64,000 nucleotides of DNA from Tiliqua scincoides (Eukaryota > Chordata > Lepidosauria > Squamata > Scincidae). Shown piece after piece: positions 25,701-34,730 of the stretch. Where the stretch lies: the NCBI RefSeq assembly GCF_035046505.1, contig NC_089829.1, positions 4,076,001 through 4,140,000 of the forward strand, read 5' to 3'. A model generated the notes under the pieces. It worked only from the letters and a program-made list of their open reading frames with translations. It searched no databases and was not told the DNA's origin. Position 1 is the stretch's first letter. Every line of letters starts with the position of its first letter. A program made the position numbers and the translations under genes.

Positions 25701-25968
25701 CTCTGCTCCAATCTTGTGTACAGTAGTTTAGCCTGAATGATGGGCTCTCTTGGTTTTGTTGCAGCTGGTGTTCAAAGAAGACCCAGAAGCACTAGCTCGG
25801 GCCCTGAGCTGGGAGAAGCCAAAGGTTGAAGCTTTGCAGGAGGCCTGTGAACAGGAGCTTTCAAGGCGTCTGCAACAAGTGAAGGCCCTGCAGTCCTTGA
25901 GAAGTATCTCAAAGGGCAAGAAAAAGCTGCCTTGGGGGGACTGGCTGAGTTCTAAACGCAAAAAATAG
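15029..25968 (+). CDS. DFFA: DFFA (ICAD/DFF45), inhibitor and chaperone of caspase-activated DNase
   Basis: Complete six-exon gene: 15029-15143, 20828-20989, 22010-22149, 23431-23620, 25095-25249, 25765-25968 (966 nt, 321 aa; human 331). All introns are GT-AG and all phases agree. DFFA folds the nuclease DFFB/CAD and keeps it inactive until caspase-3 cuts it. The CIDE-N domain spans about residues 8-90 (LIRRNGQQEQHGVAA, LVLAEDGTIVDDEDYFLCLP). Two DxxD caspase-type sites sit where human has DETD and DAVD: DGAD (107-110) and DMVD (213-216). The C-terminal DFF-C domain runs from about residue 230 and ends in a basic tail (SKRKK). The start follows the promoter motifs and gives MAAAGSGLSRLKQCL. 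Intron 1 (5.7 kb) is crowded with transposons. Identification is secure. Confidence 0.96.
15454..15604 (+). mobile_element. 5S-rRNA-derived SINE with LINE tail
   Basis: The head from about 15460 to 15569 is clearly 5S rRNA (GCCCGATCTCATCTGATCTC, AAGCTAAGCAGGGTC, GGATGGGAGACCGCCTGG, GGTGCTGTAGGCTT). The tail ATACCATAGTCTTTCGAGAC TGAAGGTTGCCAAC is the 3' end of the LINE fragment at 29530-29770. A perfect 12-bp target duplication ATTATTACACAG flanks it (15442-15453, 15605-15616). The internal A and C boxes would allow Pol III transcription. It fits the squamate 5S-Sauria type of SINE. Confidence 0.92.
15675..15910. repeat. Hairpin MITE (long inverted repeat)
   Basis: Arms of about 95-100 bp are near-perfect inverted copies: ATTTGGGGTGCCAATTC...GGTTCAAGCAGC on the left and GCTGCTTGAACCGTTCAC...CAGCACCTCAAAT on the right, with a loop of about 35 bp. 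No clear target duplication. It is nested in the hAT element of DFFA intron 1. Confidence 0.7.
15959..16797. repeat. Interspersed repeat fragments and (ATT)n microsatellite
   Basis: 15959-16200 and 16726-16797 share TTTATATANC(G/A)CTTTT...AAAGTTCACAAAG(C/T)GGTTTACA, and a reversed copy lies near 8262-8320. This looks like the 3' part of one unclassified LINE or SINE family. An ATT microsatellite occupies 16691-16732. The part from 16436 to 16690 holds nothing I recognise. Confidence 0.55.
17269..17577. mobile_element. Non-autonomous hAT element with perfect target duplication
   Basis: Ends CAGGGGTCTCCAAACGTTTT and, reverse-complemented, CAGCAGTCTCCAAACCCTGG. An exact 8-bp duplication GTATAGAG lies at 17261-17268 and 17578-17585. 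Length is 309 bp. The intact duplication suggests one of the younger hAT insertions here. It lies in DFFA intron 1. Confidence 0.93.
18277..18452. mobile_element. Harbinger-like MITE, copy 2
   Basis: 176 bp, ends GGGCCTAATCATACCCAACT and GTTGGATAGGATTAGGCCC, flanked by TAA on both sides (18274-18276, 18453-18455). Same family as 10273-10451. DFFA intron 1. Confidence 0.78.
19866..20060 (+). repeat. Old interspersed repeat (L2/MIR-like tail)
   Basis: The reading ATTTATATAGCACTTTCTCA ... GGTGTTATTATTCCCATGCTGCAGATGG..CTAAG resembles old LINE-2/MIR 3' sequence. The rest of DFFA intron 1 from 18453 to 20827 shows no further element I can name, apart from a repeat with GGAGTAAGGGGATATTTG near 20100-20260. 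Confidence 0.4.
21481..21651. repeat. Hairpin MITE in DFFA intron 2
   Basis: A 171-bp inverted repeat. The left arm starts AGAAGGCAGCAAGCCTGCTT and includes CTCCTTTACATGGTCC and AAAACAGGAAGT. The right arm is the inverted counterpart ACTTCCTGTTTTGTTTAAAG...GGCCTGCTGCCTTCT. Arms are about 80 bp with minor differences. Confidence 0.7.
22436..22575 (+). repeat. tRNA-derived SINE, diverged
   Basis: A tRNA-like start (GGGCTGTAGTTTCATGCATG...GGTCCAAACC) is followed by the body CTGTCTGAAACCCTGGAGAG and GCCAATCAGTGTCAGCCTGG, the same layout as the other tRNA-type SINE copies. DFFA intron 3. Confidence 0.55.
22893..23370 (+). repeat. tRNA-derived SINE split by a hAT insertion
   Basis: The first half (22893-23008) runs from GTGGGAGCTCAGTTTTGCAT to GCCAGTCAGTGTAAAC. 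The second half (23328-23370) resumes GTGTAGACAATAGTAAGCTA GATAGACCAATG. The two halves join exactly at the 8-bp duplication of the hAT element between them. DFFA intron 3. Confidence 0.75.
23009..23327. mobile_element. Non-autonomous hAT element nested in a SINE
   Basis: Ends CAGCATTTCTCAACCAGTGG and GTTGAGAAACACTC, target duplications GTGTAAAC (23001-23008) and GTGTAGAC (23328-23335), 7 of 8. 319 bp. Confidence 0.85.
24030..24650 (+). mobile_element. L2-type LINE, 3' end fragment, copy 2
   Basis: Same C-terminal reverse-transcriptase tail as 10789-11370 (LHWLPIPFQAQFEMLVMTFK, YLKDRLPPYIPAHPLRSSER) and an AT-rich 3' region ending near AAATAAAATAAATAAATT. Several small frame breaks. DFFA intron 4. 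Confidence 0.82.
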
Positions 25969-27876
25969 GAGGTCTGGTGGTGGTGGAGGTCAGGAAATGT
26001 CATACATATTTTCACTTGTGCCTTTACAAATTGAGCATGTGAGGACAGCACTTAAAAGCAAGATATCATTCATTGAGTTTGCCACATGTTGATGCTCGAA
26101 TTTCCGTAGGGCACATTAGCTTGTCAGCTCTGAAACCAGAAAAAAGTAGTTTCTTTGCCTTTTGTCTCACAAACTTCAGAACTCTTTGGTCCACTCCTTA
26201 CAGGGGCTTATTTCAGACTCTGAAGATTGTAACAGATGCTGAAACATGGAGGAAAATGTTTGCTTTTAATATGATCATGGTGCTCATGGGTGGCTCACTG
26301 AAGCTGCCAACATAACCAGATCCTGTGACTGTTTACTTTAGCAGCAGCCTGGAGGCCCAGGCATTCTAGGTTCCAAGCTGTGGATTCCAGTCACCTCTTG
26401 CCTTATCCCCTGTGTGTTTCTATGCTACCTTCCCCAATTCTCTTTGCTAGAACAGGCACAGGCAAACTTGTCAGCCAGAGGTCCATCCTAGGCTATGGCA
26501 ATTGTGTGGAGGATTATAATGCTGACTTGTTATAATTCTCATCATGACTTTGCTTCCAGCTCTGTAAAAAAAAGTAATAATAATTTTGCATTCCGTTTTT
26601 GAACAGTGTTCACTTTTTTAATTGAAGGAGTTCTAGACAGGAAAGTAAAAAGTTTTCCTTTCTTGCTCTCTACTGGTTTTTTTACTCTGCACTGCATCCC
26701 TTACTTGAACATGCTCAGTTGGCCAGTGTATGCCCACACCCTCCTTTCATGTGCACATGCACACACAGACTCTTGGCTTAAGCTGAAAATGTAGCACATT
26801 AACACCTTCTGTTTGGCTGATGGTAAGGGGGGCAAGTCTGCCCCAAATTTCCAGTAAACAAGACCCTCTCAGCCTTCAGTCACACTGCATTTATCAGGGT
26901 GTGTGCTATCTCCAGCACATAGAACTGATGTAGACTGAGAATACGGTACTATCATATAGTAATCACATGGGCTTAAGAAAGTATTTTAAATTAAGCTCTA
27001 TAGCATTTGCCTAGTAATAAATAGCAAGATCTACTACTAGAGGTGTGTGTGTGGAGGCCCATTAGAGAAGGGGATGAAAACTAAACCAGCCTAAGTGGCA
27101 GCTGAGATGGGAAAGGCACATCCTACAGGTTTACAGCATGTTTTAAGAAGAACCTCCAACAAGTGGCACTTCACAAAGGCCTTCCAAAAGAAGAGGAGTG
27201 GCTAGGCAACACAGTGACAGAAAGTTTCTGCTCCCATCCAGCTCACAAACTGGTTTGGAATGAAGTTTCAGATGTCAGCAAGTCTATGTCTGCCCAAGGC
27301 TACAACTGGATGAAGTTAAGGAAAGAGATGCTTGTAACCACACTTTGTGTTCTCTCTGAATAGGACACCCAAGTCGAAGGCTATGTATGCACAGTAATGT
27401 TTTATTTCAGCATGTAAAGACTGTTGTACTTGGGGGACAAGCCCAGCACTGGCAAACAGCTGAGAAAGACAAGTTGGGGCAGCATCCCTTGTGTGTTTGG
27501 CATAGTGCCCTTTTCTTCTTCAACACACACAAAGACCAATAATTTGTCTAAGGCTGGGCAATGTGTCAAACAATGACACTTCAGCCTACCCGTGACAATT
27601 TTTTTCCCCCCGAAGTTTTCTCACAGCAGCAAACTAAAGCATGTTATAAATTGTGCTCATGTAACATTGCACTATGGCAATTAAGTTGCAGCTGCTTCCT
27701 GGAGGAAATTGCCACTGCTACTGACTTGCCAACAATAAAATCTATTCTATGTGGCTTGTTTCAGGCAAACATGCCTAATGCTGAAGCCTGGCCCGATAGT
27801 CCTAACCACCTGGGTTTTTTTGTTTTGTTTTTGAAGTATACAATGCAGTCGCTTGCTTTTAATTAATCTGCTGAGC
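25969..27876. other. DFFA 3' flank and presumed 3' UTR
   Basis: The DFFA 3' UTR should start here. Candidate AATAAA signals occur at 27017 and near 27735, and further on near 28557 and 28694. I cannot tell which is used. I recognise no repeat or second gene in this stretch. Short ORFs (up to 101 codons) have no recognisable content. Confidence 0.5.
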
Positions 27877-28345
27877 CAGGGGTGCCCAAACCCCGGCCCT
27901 GGGGCCACTTGCGGCCCTCAAGGTCTCTCAATGCGCCCCTCAGGGAGCCCCCAGTCTCCAATGAGCCTCTGGCCCTTCAGAGATTTGTTGGAACCCACAC
28001 TGGCCTGATGCAACTGCTCTCAGCGTGAGGGCAATTGTTTGACCTCTCACGTGAGCTGTGGGATGAGGGCTCCTGCCACTGCTTGTTGTTTCACATCTGT
28101 GAGGCAGTAGCGGCAGCAAAGGAAAGGACAGTCTTGCTTTGTGCAAGGCCTTTTATAGGCCTTGAGCTATTGCAAGACCTTCATTGATTCATAGAAGTTC
28201 ATCTTTAATATATTCATTTATGTAAACTCATGTAAATTTATTCAAATTTAAAATGTAAATTCTCTTTTCCCTCTGCCCCCCCACCCCCCGACACAGTGTC
28301 AGAGAGAGGATGTGGCCCTCCTGGCAAAAACTTTGGACACCCCTG
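27877..28345. mobile_element. Non-autonomous hAT element, GGGCAAAC family, inverted copy
   Basis: Ends CAGGGGTGCCCAAACCCCGG and CAAAAACTTTGGACACCCCTG, flanks TGCTGAGC / CACTAAGC (5 of 8). Internal sequence is the reverse of 7706-8225, including TTTATGTAAACTCATGTAAA and GACACAGTGTCAGAGAGAGG. Confidence 0.85.
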
Positions 28346-28744
28346 CACTAAGCTATAGCCAGAGCTGTGTGTATCTTGCCATTTCAGGGAAACCCAGGAA
28401 AAGCAGTGTGCTTCTGGCCACAGAACTGAGCTTCCCAAATATCTGACCCTCCCTCCAATCCTTTTAAAGAAAAAATAAGTTGTTAGGCCTTATGCCAAAA
28501 TTGCTTGAAAGTACATGAATGACGAGTGTTGAAATCTTGGAAACCATGAATGGCTGAATAAAATTTCTTAATGTTGTAAGGATTAACATTAGGGCCCTGT
28601 TTAGCTCTTCCCTGTGGCTAGCAGAACTCTGAAAGGGAAGAAACCATGCAGACTTCCATAAATGTGCAAAGTTACTATTAAATCTACAAAATTAATAAAG
28701 GGCCCAGAATTGTTTTTCCTGTTGCAGAATTTGGTTTAACTTAA

Positions 28745-29245
28745 AGTCAATATGCGGTAGTGGCTAGAACATTGGACAAACCAAGGAAGACCCAGGTTCA
28801 GAGTTCTGTTCAGCTTTTAAGCTCGGTGGATAATTTTGGGATAACAGTTATGCTTAGTTTTACGTACCTCACAGCAGCAGTTCTCAAACTCTGCAGCAAC
28901 ATGATCCCCAGGAGGGTTTTTTAAAACTTACCTGCAGCCAGCACTGAGTCCTGTGGCGTCCACAGCAAAAACGGGAAGAGTGCATGTTTTTTGCTATGTT
29001 TACGGGGAGCTCTGCGGAGGGATTCCCAGGCTCTGCAGACCCCCCCCCCGCCCAGGGGCACTGGCTGCAGGTAAGGAACCCCCCCCCCCCATCCCAGCAG
29101 CAGCAGGATCCTAGGAATCACAATGCTTAAGGGGCCAGAGGCAGGGCTTCTCAGGTTGGAGCATCACAACACCCCAGTTTGAGAACGTCAGCCTCACAGG
29201 GTTGTTGTAAGGATAAAGATAAAAATTTGCCAGTCTGAGCTCCTT
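28745..29245 (+). repeat. tRNA-type SINE split by a hAT insertion
   Basis: The left half (28750-28874) reads like a tRNA-headed SINE (GCGGTAGTGGCTAGAACATT GGACAAACC...CCCAGGTTCAGAGTTCTGTT). The right half (29192-29245) resumes CCTCACAGGGTTGTTGTAAG GATAAAGAT. A hAT element sits at the join. Confidence 0.72.
28875..29191. mobile_element. Non-autonomous hAT element with perfect target duplication, nested in a SINE
   Basis: Starts CAGCAGTTCTCAAACTCTGC, ends CCCCAGTTTGAGAACGTCAG. Exact duplication CCTCACAG at 28867-28874 and 29192-29199. Related ends and internal C-runs occur at 37178-37621 and 40109-40498. Confidence 0.9.
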
Positions 29246-29529
29246 AGAAGAAGGGCAAGATTTTTTAAAAAGTTGCAGTAATTGTTTTATTTTTTTTTAA
29301 CAGCCTCAGTTACAAGGCAACTTCTCTACAGCAGATAGCCTAAGTCTTCTCCCTTCTCTCAAAGCAGAACCCCAAGACAAGTGACAGGTCAGTTTCCCTC
29401 AATCAGAACTAGCAACTTGAAGAACAAGAGGGGAAGGCATTCCTTGGTTTCCTGCTCTCCAGTGCTACAAGAGCCCAACCAAACCAAGCAAGGGACATAC
29501 AACATAGCTTTGATACCAGGGGAGCTCAT

Positions 29530-29770
29530 AGTTGGCAACCTTCAGTCTCGAAAGACTATGGTATCGCGCTCTGAAAGGTGGTTCTGGAACAGCGTCCAGT
29601 GTGGCTGAAAAGGCCGATTTGGGAGCGACAATCCCTTCCACACTGGGAGCAAGTGCAGTCTGTCCCTGGCCTGTCTCCCTGGCTGTGGGCCTTCCTTCTT
29701 TGCCTCTTAGCCTCAGACTGTTGGCCAAGTGTCTCTTCAAACTGGGAAAGGCCATGTTGCACATGTTGCA
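29530..29770 (-). mobile_element. RTE-like LINE, 3' end fragment
   Basis: On the minus strand the last coding part carries a CCHC-type finger (CTCSQCGRDCRSQIGLFSHT GRC) of the kind found at the C-terminus of several non-LTR retrotransposons. It then ends with the 3' tail ATACCATAGTCTTTCGAGAC TGAAGGTTGCCAAC that the 5S-SINE at 15454-15604 shares. Another tail fragment is at 52875-52958. Assignment to the RTE/BovB group is from memory of squamate SINE-LINE pairs. Confidence 0.72.
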
Positions 29771-30098
29771 CAGGGGAGCTACATGCTGGGAAATGTGCTG
29801 GTCTGTGTAATTTGATGGAAATGTGAAAAAATATCACTTTCTAGCAAATATTCATGGTGCATGCTGTCTTTTGCAACAAGGGGCACAGGATAGCAGACAA
29901 CACCCTAAAAGTGCAACCACACAGCAATTGGAGTTCCATATTAGTATATAGATTTGACTCTACCACCCTATAAGAATAATGACAAAAGGCAAGGAAGAAT
30001 TTGATTACACAATAGCATTTGCTCCCAGAGGAGAGCAGTCACTAAATCATGCTTTAGTCCAGTGGTGCTACAGTAGCATTGTAGGAAACTTCATTCTG

Positions 30099-33000
30099 TT
30101 AGCAGGAGGAAAAAGTCTTCCAAAAGAAGTTCTTACATGGGGCCTTATCCCGGGCTGGGGGCTGAGAAAAGGTTGCTTTCGCTTGTCGGGGGTTGAACTC
30201 AACCTTCACCTTCCTGGACAGAGGTGCCTCATTCATGCGGGACGCCCAATCAGCCAGCCTGGAGAGGAAAAGAAGCTGCTCATCCCTTTTTATGTCTGCT
30301 GGTGCCTGGAGAGTCTTGCAAATGAAGCAAAAGTGAATTAGGCATTTTTCCAGAAAGATGGTTTCATAAAAATGGCTGGATGTGGCACAATTTTTTATTG
30401 GTTAGTTATACTGTTCTATTAATTTGTGTCAAGGACTTGGAGCCATCAAGAACATGGTTAAAACAAACCAAAACTGTACAGTCACCGTTTTGAACAAATA
30501 TGCTACATCAAAGCATTTTAATGTGAAAATACATATGACGCTGGTAATACATATTACGCTGACATAACACATGGTCAGATCATCAAAATCAGTATTGACT
30601 ATTCTGATTGCCAGTGTTTCTCCAGGGTCTCAGGCAGAGAGAATCCTTTCTTAGCCCTGTATCCTGAAATCTTTTACCTGGCAGCATACTATTCAGTTTT
30701 ATGCAAGCAAACACTCTATGCTACTATTGAGTGGTAGTTCCTCCCTGTTTCAAACTGGGTTGACTCTAGCCCAATCACAATAGTCCTTTGAACGGGGGAT
30801 GGAGCAAACGAGCAGCACTGAGAGTGGAGATAAAAAGTTCTGCTTAGGATTTTGGCACTTACTTGCTTCCCATTCTAGTTTAATTCAGAGGTGGGAGTTC
30901 ATTGTGATCACCAGATAGGGGCTCGCTTGATTGGAAGCTCCTCCAAACACATACATATGCCAGGGAGCAAGATTCGAACCTTGACATGCTAGCTTTCCAG
31001 GAACATAGGAAGCTACCTCCTACTGAATCTAGGCATTGGTTCATCTAGCTTAGTATTGTCAGCACAGACTAGCAGCAGCTCTTCAGGGTTTCAGACAGGG
31101 AATTTTTCCTCTGTCTTACGTGGAGATACTGCTAGAGATTGACCCTGAGACAATTGTAGTTCTGTTGCGAACCTCTACTTGCAGACTGGTGGTAGAGACA
31201 TACCATCTCAATGAGAACTAGCCACTTCTGTTTGCCAAACGCAAAAACAAGGGGAGTATCAAATTCCTATAGGGGGCTAAAAGAATGTTTCTCCCACTAA
31301 TAACCTGCATTTTTCTTTAGTAAAAGAAGGGCGGCTGACCTAACTTGCAATATATCCACTTTGGTTTACACACTTCCTTAAAAAAAAAATCCATTCTGCT
31401 CTTCTACATCATGTGGAAAACCTCAATAAAAATGATGACAATTCGGTAATAATATCAGGCTGCCTCGCTGTCATTCATCCAATAATTTGGATGAAAAATT
31501 TCTTTTTAACGGGAAATTTTATGTACTGATTCTTGGCTCTTTTTCAAGAGTACAGTAAATCAAGCACTCAAGAACTGAAAACTCTTTACAACAGCTACTT
31601 TAACAACCCTTCTGAAAAACCCATAGAACTGTTCAATTATACTGATAAATGAAGAGCTTTGGGGTATTTTTTTTCTTAAGGTGAGACATATACAATGAAA
31701 ATCTGAAGGAGAGTTCATCAATAATGCTTCAGAGCTCACTTGGCTGATAAATTACAGCTTTGTTCTCAGTACAAATTCAGTTTGCTACAAGGAAGCAGTC
31801 TCAGATTCATATTTTCTGTATTTGAGTGATTAATCTTGTAAAATAAGGGTACTTTTTCAGGCCAGTTAATAACCCAGTGAAAAACAAGGGTGCAAAAGCT
31901 TTTATAAATAGCCACTAAAGATACATATTTAAAAAATTGACTTGGGGTCCAATCCCATCTAACTTTCCAGCACCGGTTGCAACCATAATGCAGCCCTGAG
32001 GTAAAGGAACAAATGATCCCACACCTTGAGGAGGCCTCTGTGACTGCCTCCCCACCACAGGATACAGTGCACACTACATGGCATGGTTGCACCAGTGCAG
32101 GAAAATTGGATAGGACTGGGCCCTCAGCCTGCAATCCTACAGTGCTTTAGCCACATTTAAGGCGCAAAACAAAGCAGATATTTAAAGGAGGGATTCAACC
32201 TCGCACTAATCAAGAAGTCCTATTGAGGTCAATGGGGCTGGCTTTCAAGTACAAGCACTCAAAAGAACACCTAAATTAAGTCAGAACAAATGCTGAAGAT
32301 TTTAAAAGACTACAAAACAAGCCTTGATGAAGACAGTAGGATTTAAACATGTATAGTATTAGGATGCAAATCTGCAACCCCCATGTACACTTACTTGAGG
32401 GAAAATCCCACTGACATCAATGCGACTTCTGAGTAAATATGCCTAGAACTGAGTTGCGAACCATTACTGGCAAGTTTGAATCTACTGTGCTGGTGAATTT
32501 CCAATAGTAAATTCATGGGAAAAGGATAGTACAAAGGCTATCAGCTGAAGAATTTAAATTATCTGTTTTTCAACTTTTAACCAGCTTACAGAGGAAATCT
32601 CCTTCCTCTGTTTCCTACCATCTACTTTAGATTGTCAGGTCCTTAGGAGCAGGCATCGATTCATATTACCTACGTAACTTTGTACACAAAATAACTGAAA
32701 GTTGCCTATGATCAAAACCACATTAAGGTTTTGAACCACATCAAAAAGTTAGAAGGGTCCCTAAATTAGATCACACACATCTAGATGGCTATCTCTTTTC
32801 AGTCCTGAGGACACTGACAAACCAGAAAACTACTGTCCCTTCAAAGAAAAACCCAGGCACAACAGTAGGTGTTTAAGCCATAGCTGGATTAAGATTTATT
32901 ATCTGATTTTCTGTCTTAAATACTCTTATTGGGGAACAAAGGTCCATTGAACACAATATAACTTACTTCCCAGTAATCATGCATATGATCATAAATAAAA

Positions 33001-33308
33001 ATTATCTGCCATTTCTCCCCACCATTTTTCTATTAGCCAATTAAAGGTTTTGACAGTTTACCAATTAAATTACACTCACAAGAATGAATAAAGCAGTGGT
33101 CAAACAATGTGCTCAGTGCTGAGCTGTTTGTCATTGGCAATATCCCAATTCGGGGGTTCTTCCCGCCCTGTTTCTAGCTTACCTTGCTGTCCTTCCACAC
33201 AAGCCCTTCTGAAATAGGGAACACAACAGCTGCAGCAGCTCCCATGGGCCAAGAGGAGAGGACTATCAGCAGAAAGAGGCAGACAGGAGGATGTACAAGG
33301 AATGCCAT
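30099..33308 (-). CDS. CORT: CORT, prepro-cortistatin (somatostatin family), two exons
   Basis: Exon 1 is 33308-33183 (42 codons) with donor GTAAGC. Exon 2 is 30314-30099 (72 codons with stop) after a TTTGCTTCATTTGCAAG acceptor. The join is phase 0 and gives 113 aa. Residues 1-25 form a classic secretion signal (MAFLVHPPVCLFLLIVLSSW, then PMGAAAA). The C-terminus is APCKNFFWKTFSSC followed directly by TAA, the cyclic somatostatin/cortistatin core with its FWKT receptor motif and two cysteines. The middle (IKRDEQLLFLSRLADWASRM) lines up with human IRKSSLLTFLAWWFEWTSQA. The gene lies downstream of CENPS on the same strand and convergent with DFFA, exactly as in human. The hormone acts through somatostatin receptors. 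Exon 2 is certain. Exon 1 rests on signal peptide, phase, donor and distance. The acceptor could be a few bases different. Confidence 0.9.
31000..31215 (-). repeat. tRNA-derived SINE, CORT intron
   Basis: Minus-strand reading has the tRNA-like head remnant, the body CCCTGAAGAGCTGCTGCTAG, and the tail AGATGAACCAATGCCTAGAT...GTAGCTTCCTATGTTCC. A poorer copy lies at 30600-30740. Confidence 0.6.
31945..32123. mobile_element. Harbinger-like MITE, copy 3
   Basis: Same 180-bp near-palindrome as 10273-10451 (GGGTCCAATCCCATCTAACT ... ATTGGATAGGACTGGGCCC). The flanking triplets TTG / TCA have diverged from TWA. CORT intron. A short palindromic repeat follows at 32368-32460 and a partial one at 32195-32250. 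Confidence 0.7.
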
Positions 33309-33900
33309 CTGGCTCAATTCTGCCACAAGCTACACCTGCTTGCAAGTTATATTTTGCATTTTTTGAGGGGAGGGGGGAAAGACTCACTTCTCAACTTAAT
33401 TAAAAAAAACACAAAATTAAAGTAGCCCTACCCATCTCCCTCCCCTCCAAACTCAAGCAATGACGCACAAGCAGAGAGCAATTATGTCCCCCAATTGTGC
33501 ATCTTGTGTAGTTTTAACCCTTAATTAGAGCCTCTGGGTACCAATGCCATTAGACTACATTTACAGTTAATTTAAGCTGTGTATGCATTTTTTATTTGCT
33601 AAAAAAAACCCCAACACCACCACCCAACTAAACCTCATTTCCTTGCCATTATTCCCATAATGATTAGGCCGCTGTGAATACAAAATAGGGTGATTTAGCT
33701 ACAATGATGGATTTTATGGACAGAGTTAGTGACGGAGTGAGGAATGAGCAACAGCTACAGCCTCAAAATACACACAGCATGAACAAAAAGTTTCACTTCT
33801 ATGGGAATACTGCCAACTGCACCACAACTAAGTTTAGGATTTTTATGTATCAGTTCCAGAATTAACAAGTTGAGATAATAGATCAGACTGATATTTAATT
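33309..33900. promoter_or_regulatory. CORT upstream region, candidate promoter
   Basis: Unlike most of the window, this stretch shows no repeat I recognise. Reading toward CORT it has a CRE half-site (TGCGTCA, complement of TGACGCA at 33461-33467) about 155 bp before the ATG. It also has AT-rich TTAATTA homeodomain-type words, an octamer-like ATGCAAAA (33352-33359) and a weak TATA-like ATATAAC (33346-33352). Somatostatin-family genes are known to use CREB, but use of these sites is inferred. Confidence 0.35.
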
Positions 33901-33929
33901 GCAGCAGCTCCCAAATAGTGAGAAAAATA

Positions 33930-34110
33930 TGGCACTGTCTTGGTCAGGTTAGCTTAGTGTTGGCAACACCGAATGGGGTGGCTCTAAGGTTTCAGCCAGG
34001 GGTCTTTTTTCTCTCTACCTGGAGAAGCTGCCAGAGATTGAAACTGGGACCTTCTGCATGCAAAGCAGGTATTCTACCACTGAGCTACAGCCCCTTCCCT
34101 GGAAAGTTTG
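33930..34110 (-). repeat. tRNA-Ala-like SINE
   Basis: The best-preserved tRNA head in the window, read on the minus strand: GGGGCTGTAGCTCAGTGGTA GAATACCTGCTTTGCATGCA GAAGGTCCCAGTTTCAATC. The A and B boxes are visible and the anticodon-loop position reads CTTTGCATG. SINE body sequence continues to about 33930. Confidence 0.78.
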
Positions 34111-34730
34111 TAAGTTATTCACTAAGCGCCTGGGAAAGCATCTTCAGGCTGGCTTCAACGAGGTCTTGAACAGTAAAATTAGGCAGAAGATCTAAAATGC
34201 TTGGGAACCATGAAACTATTTGATGGTAAAAGTGAGGAGGCTGCTAAAGGGGGGAACAAGACAGATGACATGATAAAAGGCATGAAGAATGACACACAAG
34301 ATAGTTTCCTCCCTCTCTCACAATCCTAGGATTGGGCAAACCCCAGCCCGGGGACCATTTGCAGGCCTTGGGGTCTCCTAATCCAGACTGTAGTGAGCCC
34401 TCTGTCTCCAATGAGCCTCTGGTCCATCAGAGACTGTTGGAGCCCACACTGGCCCACGATCGCCACACACGAGCTGCAGACCAAGTTAGAGCAAGGCCTT
34501 TTATAGTCTCCTTGTGTTTTCTGCTTTTCCCTGGGCATTATTTTAACAACCCCACCCCCATTGCCATGTTTCTAGCTTGGTCTGTATATTTTCACTGTGC
34601 AAGAGGTTTATGTGCAACTGTGCAAACAGTTCATATATGGTTCTCATGTGGTTCTCCATCCCTGTATTGTTCTCGTGTGTATTATAAATAAGCTCAGTAA
34701 AACTCAGTCATATAGGTTCTGTCTTTAATA

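Noticed and set aside
33100-33387. 95-codon minus-strand ORF as an independent small gene
   Set aside because: It overlaps CORT exon 1 in another frame. The signal-peptide frame with the in-phase donor explains the region better.
34045-34110. A tRNA-Ala gene on the minus strand
   Set aside because: The tRNA-like head is followed by the SINE body found at many other places in the window, and the acceptor stem does not close.
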